Part shown: positions 60,964 through 63,716 of the stretch, piece by piece
Numbering within the stretch: position 1 is the stretch's first letter
Layout of the letters: each line of letters starts with the position of its first letter
Assembly (NCBI GenBank): GCA_900550495.1
Contig: URSJ01000006.1
Coordinates: 1-63,716 of the forward strand
Source of the DNA: an uncultured Rickettsiales bacterium
Lineage (GTDB): Bacteria > Pseudomonadota > Alphaproteobacteria > Rs-D84
Length of the DNA stretch: 63,716 bases
Reading direction: 5' to 3'
Made by a program: the position numbers and the translations under genes
Notes under the pieces: generated by a model
Told to the model about the DNA's origin: nothing
Seen by the model: only the letters and a program-made list of their open reading frames with translations
Databases searched by the model: none

Positions 60964-60992
60964 ATTATACCACAAATCGCATACAAAATCAA
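60964..60992 (-). promoter_or_regulatory. Promoter of the second Mtd_N-like gene
   Basis: Minus-strand TTGATT (60992-60987), 17 bases, TATAAT (60969-60964); the extended part GATTTGTGGTATAATA matches copy 1 (GATTTGTGATATAATA). Confidence 0.7.
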
Positions 60993-61019
60993 TCTGATAA
61001 TAAATCCTATGCGGTTTTC

Positions 61020-61048
61020 TGGACGGTGGGGTAAAAATTTGATATAAT
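61020..61048 (+). promoter_or_regulatory. Predicted promoter of ldh
   Basis: TATAAT at 61043-61048 with a poor -35 (TGGACG, 17 bases upstream). Confidence 0.4.
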
Positions 61049-61078
61049 CAGACCGAAAAAAACAGAGAGAGGAATCAC

Positions 61079-62014
61079 ATGAAAATTGCAATTATTGGTG
61101 TCGGAACGGTCGGGTCGGCGGTTGCCACCGCTGTTAAAAATACTGGGTTCGTTCACGAAATAGTTTTGTTTGATCGTGACGCAATTCGCGCACGCGCCGC
61201 CGCCGAAGATTTGGGACACGCCGCCAGTTTTGGTTTTGACGTTAAAATTTCCGCGGTCAGCAACTATCGCGGCATTCGTGGGTCTGACATAGTTATCATC
61301 GCCGCCGGCGCAAATCAAAAGCCGGGCGAAAGCCGCACAGACCTGTTGAATAAAAATGTTGCGGTAATTTCTGACATTGTGCCGCGTGTTATGGCGAATG
61401 TTGATGCAAAAACGGTCAAGATTATTATGGTCACGAATCCGTTGGATGTGATGGTCATGTTGGCCCAGAAATTGTCACGGTTGCCGGCGTCGCGCGTGAT
61501 TGGCACGGGGACTATGCTGGATTCGGCGCGTCTGCGCACGATTTTGTCGCGCCAACTGTCGGTATCGACCCAGTCCATCAATGCATACGTGTTGGGCGAA
61601 CATGGGGATTCCAGTATCGTCAATTGGACATCGGTCACAATTGGTGCGGTTGCGCTGGATGACTTTTGCCGCCAGACGAAAATATCGTTGCCCAAGACCA
61701 CGCGTGCAACAATTGAACACCGCGTTCGTAATGCTGCGTATGAAATCATTCAGGGGCGCGGCGCAACCTGGGACGGAATTGGTGCGGCGGCGGCGGATTT
61801 GCTGCGTTGCATAATAAATAACGAACATCGTATCTTGACCGTCAGTTGTGTAAATGGGACGGGTGCAAATATGGTTGCAATGTCTTTGCCACGCGTGGTC
61901 GGGGCCGACGGCGCGTCCGCCCCAATTATGCCGAAAATGTCGGCATCGGAATCTGCGGCGTTGCGCAAGTGCGCCAAGATTATCCGTAAAAATTACGATT
62001 CTATTGGAAAGTAA
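61079..62014 (+). CDS. ldh: L-lactate dehydrogenase
   Basis: It reduces pyruvate to lactate with NADH. The 311 residues have the Rossmann motif IIGVGTVGSAVA, AAGANQKPGESRTDLLNKNV, VTNPLDVM, and the catalytic GEHGDSSIV. The Gln in ANQKPGESR is the residue that separates lactate dehydrogenases from malate dehydrogenases (Arg there). The start has GAGAGAGGAA upstream. A fermentative lifestyle is suggested. A terminator follows. Confidence 0.93.
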   Translation: MKIAIIGVGTVGSAVATAVKNTGFVHEIVLFDRDAIRARAAAEDLGHAASFGFDVKISAVSNYRGIRGSDIVIIAAGANQKPGESRTDLLNKNVAVISDIVPRVMANVDAKTVKIIMVTNPLDVMVMLAQKLSRLPASRVIGTGTMLDSARLRTILSRQLSVSTQSINAYVLGEHGDSSIVNWTSVTIGAVALDDFCRQTKISLPKTTRATIEHRVRNAAYEIIQGRGATWDGIGAAAADLLRCIINNEHRILTVSCVNGTGANMVAMSLPRVVGADGASAPIMPKMSASESAALRKCAKIIRKNYDSIGK

Positions 62015-62029
62015 TCCGCGGAAACAATT

Positions 62030-62053
62030 CGGGGGCATTGCCCCCGTTTTTTT
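62030..62053 (+). terminator. Terminator after ldh
   Basis: CGGGGGCATTGCCCCCG followed by T7. Confidence 0.88.
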
Positions 62054-62120
62054 ATGGATTCAATCATATTTATTTTACGCGCCCTACGGATATAATTTCA
62101 ACCAGGGGGGACGCAATAAA

Positions 62121-62426
62121 ATGTCAGAAAAAATAACATATACTTTATACACAAACGGACTGGGGTTTAACGCGGAATATAACGGTCACCACATAGGCGA
62201 AATAACGTTTGTGCGGGTGGGGCTGAACAGGTTGGTGATTGACCACACGGCGGTCAGTCCAGATTTTAGAAATGCAGAAATCGGTCTGAATTTAGTGCGA
62301 CACGTGTGCGACTTGGCACGTCACCAACAACGCAAGATTATCCCGCTGTGCCCATTTGCCCGCGCGATGTTTGAACGATATTCTGAATTTGATGATGTCC
62401 GTTTAATGCAGCGCGTCGGTCGCTGA
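62121..62426 (+). CDS. Small GNAT-like N-acetyltransferase (YjdJ type)
   Basis: The 101-residue reading from ATG 62121 (AGGGGGGACG upstream) starts MSEKITYTLYTNGLGFNAEY. It has the short-GNAT core: LVIDHTAVSPDFRNAEIGLNLVRHVCDLAR and then IIPLCPFARAMFERYSEF. This is the small YjdJ/Gcn5-related family (about 95 residues); the substrate is unknown. An in-frame upstream extension reads into ldh and its terminator. Confidence 0.85.
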   Translation: MSEKITYTLYTNGLGFNAEYNGHHIGEITFVRVGLNRLVIDHTAVSPDFRNAEIGLNLVRHVCDLARHQQRKIIPLCPFARAMFERYSEFDDVRLMQRVGR

Positions 62427-62459
62427 TGAAAAAAATGTGCATAATTGCGTAAAAATGGC

Positions 62460-62488
62460 TTGCGCCGGTGCGCCCAGATTCCTATAAT
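62460..62488 (+). promoter_or_regulatory. Predicted promoter of the thioredoxin-like gene
   Basis: TTGCGC (62460-62465), 17 bases, TATAAT (62483-62488), 26 bases before the start. The same -35/-10 pair and spacing occur before tRNA-Trp. Confidence 0.65.
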
Positions 62489-62514
62489 CAAATTCAGGAA
62501 TTAAAGGAGAAAAA

Positions 62515-63084
62515 ATGAAAAAATTATCAATTTTGTCTGCTGTGTTTGGCATGGCGATTTTTGGTGCGGCGTCTGCTGCGGATATCACGGTTTATTATTC
62601 GCCGACATGCCCGCATTGCCATCACGCACGTGAATTTATCAGCAATAATTTGGTCTATGAATATCCTGATTTAAAGGTTAGTGAAGTCAATGTTATGGTT
62701 CAGGAATCGTTGCCACTGTTCCAGGAAACATTAAAAAAGTGCGAATATGAATCTGGTGGTGTGCCAGTGATTGTGGTCGGCGATAAATGCTTCCAGGGAT
62801 ATGCGGACTTTATGCAACAGGAATTGCGTGACGCGGTCGAAGCAGACATGTCCAATGATGCCAAGGTAACTGCGGCGGAAAATCGCAAGGCCATGGAATC
62901 TGATGCAGAGGCGTTTAAGTCTGCACATCCGGATCGCGCATCAGCGGTTTCTGAATACAATCCAAACACTGTTGCTGTCAATACGACAGTTGAAAAAAAA
63001 AATAATTCCAGCATCTATTTTTATGGTTTGCTGATTGTTTTGGTCGCGGCATTGGGATTTGTTCTGGTTCGCAAAAAGAAGTAA
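62515..63084 (+). CDS. Membrane-anchored periplasmic thioredoxin/glutaredoxin-like protein
   Basis: The 189 residues have a signal peptide (MKKLSILSAVFGMAIFGAASA), then a thioredoxin-like fold with the CPHC active site in YYSPTCPHCHHARE (about 27-40) and the cis-Pro region GGVPVIVVGDKC. A helical charged linker and a C-terminal transmembrane helix with KKK tail follow (about 167-189). This predicts a periplasmic domain tethered by its C-terminus. A role in disulfide or cytochrome chemistry is inferred. The next gene follows after 30 bases. Confidence 0.85.
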   Translation: MKKLSILSAVFGMAIFGAASAADITVYYSPTCPHCHHAREFISNNLVYEYPDLKVSEVNVMVQESLPLFQETLKKCEYESGGVPVIVVGDKCFQGYADFMQQELRDAVEADMSNDAKVTAAENRKAMESDAEAFKSAHPDRASAVSEYNPNTVAVNTTVEKKNNSSIYFYGLLIVLVAALGFVLVRKKK

Positions 63085-63114
63085 TGGTAACGGAAAATCC
63101 TTAAAGGATAATCT

Positions 63115-63716
63115 ATGTTTGATTTGACTGTTTTAGATTACATATACATTGGCGTTGTGTTGGCATCTACGATATGGGCAACGATTCGCGGTGGTGTGTA
63201 TGAAACAATTGCGACTCTGTCGTGGGTTGTGGCGGCGGTGACGGCACGTTTTGTGTCGCCGTTGCTGGACGGGTTGTTACAGCATTGGTTTGATTTGCCG
63301 GATTCAACCGTCGGGACATTGGTTGCGTCATACTTTATCGTGTTCTTTGCGATATTGTTGATTATCGGATTCTTTAACCAAAAACTGCGTGACCGGGTCC
63401 AGGCCAGTATGATGAAGGTCACAGATCATACACTGGGGGTTATCTTTGGTATTATCCGTGGTATCTTTGTAATGGGCGTTGTTTATTGGGGGGCATTGTG
63501 GTATTTCTCGGACGCGCCCCAGATGCCTGATTGGATTGCCAATGCACGCACACGTCCGGTAATGCAATTGACTGCGGTTAAATTGGATAAATGGTTCGTT
63601 CCGGGGGCGGAAAACAAATTACTGGCCCGTGACGTTGCCGGCACGCAAGAGGCGATGGAAATATACAATAACCTGATAAATCCGGCGGTGTCATCTGATA
63701 CGCCGGCGGGAACAAC
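63115..63716 (+). CDS. CvpA-family membrane protein (runs off the window)
   Basis: Open from ATG 63115 (AAAGGATAATC upstream) to the end of the window, 200 codons. It starts MFDLTVLDYIYIGVVLASTIWATIRGG, then shows about four hydrophobic segments with the CvpA-like pattern (LSWVVAAVTARFV, TLVASYFIVFFAILLIIGFF, LGVIFGIIRGIFVMGVVYW). CvpA proteins in E. coli are linked to colicin V production and stress at the envelope. C-terminus not visible. Confidence 0.8.
   Translation, partial: MFDLTVLDYIYIGVVLASTIWATIRGGVYETIATLSWVVAAVTARFVSPLLDGLLQHWFDLPDSTVGTLVASYFIVFFAILLIIGFFNQKLRDRVQASMMKVTDHTLGVIFGIIRGIFVMGVVYWGALWYFSDAPQMPDWIANARTRPVMQLTAVKLDKWFVPGAENKLLARDVAGTQEAMEIYNNLINPAVSSDTPAGT

Noticed and set aside
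61079..62014. Malate dehydrogenase
   Set aside because: The specificity loop has Gln (ANQKPGESR) rather than Arg, so lactate dehydrogenase fits better.
1..63716. Prophage, insertion sequence or CRISPR array
   Set aside because: No integrase, transposase, terminase, capsid, cas gene or regular spaced repeat was seen, despite the tail-fibre-like modules.

Overview
The window looks like a chromosomal segment of an alphaproteobacterium with moderate GC. The evidence is gene content: a GapR/DUF2312 nucleoid protein, rpmF followed by plsX, an ihfA-type HU/IHF protein, olsB-olsA for ornithine lipids, a DacA and a VirB9 that each end in a SPOR domain, and the secE-nusG-rplKAJL-rpoBC block with tRNA-Trp upstream. 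I see no prophage, insertion sequence or CRISPR array. The style (few regulators, compact operons, surface glycan loci, odd secreted proteins) recalls reduced host- or gut-associated lineages such as the RF32/Enterousia type, but that placement is inference. Everything here was read by eye; no database search was run.

Layout. 1-12,130: housekeeping and envelope genes. These are a partial comEC, pyrG, a gapR-RNHCP pair, pyk, dacA, recR-rsmA, a Kef-type antiporter, lspA-yidC, and two small conserved proteins. 12,300-17,080 (minus): a type IV secretion core trio, virB8-virB9-virB10, with unusual domain additions. 17,318-29,041: tRNA-Trp, secE, nusG, rplK, rplA, an L10 leader, rplJ, rplL, then rpoB and rpoC separated by RNA hairpins. 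29,088-33,858: a HAD protein, rpmF, plsX, an orphan mraZ, an unknown small gene and a ClsC-like lipoprotein. 34,096-44,343: a large secreted cysteine-rich protein, ihfA, tRNA-Arg, small envelope genes, an M13 peptidase with hemW, an outer-membrane barrel, mltB and a phage-tail-fibre-like gene.

44,380-60,393 holds two glycan-building loci. The first has a COG5610-type HAD protein (plus) and five glycosyltransferases (minus). The second has a GT2, wecB, GT2, GT4 and a methyltransferase (plus). Between them lie the ornithine-lipid operon, a eukaryote/archaea-type prolyl-tRNA synthetase, and a roughly 450-base non-coding stretch with what looks like a structured RNA, a terminator and a separate 5' leader fold. 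The right end has a second tail-fibre-like gene, ldh, a small acetyltransferase, a membrane-anchored thioredoxin-like protein and the start of a cvpA-like gene.

The most interesting signals are these. (i) Two separated genes share a phage Mtd_N-like N-terminal module but have unrelated C-termini, and both sit behind the same arrangement: a TTGATT-N17-TATAAT promoter, an immediate intrinsic-terminator hairpin, then the gene. This looks like a conserved attenuated expression cassette for domesticated tail-fibre proteins. (ii) A minimal VirB8/9/10 trio has an Ig-like insert and a Cys-rich tail in VirB10 and a SPOR domain in VirB9. (iii) There is a candidate structured RNA and leader upstream of the second glycan operon. 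(iv) There are secreted Cys-rich and tail-fibre-like orphan proteins.
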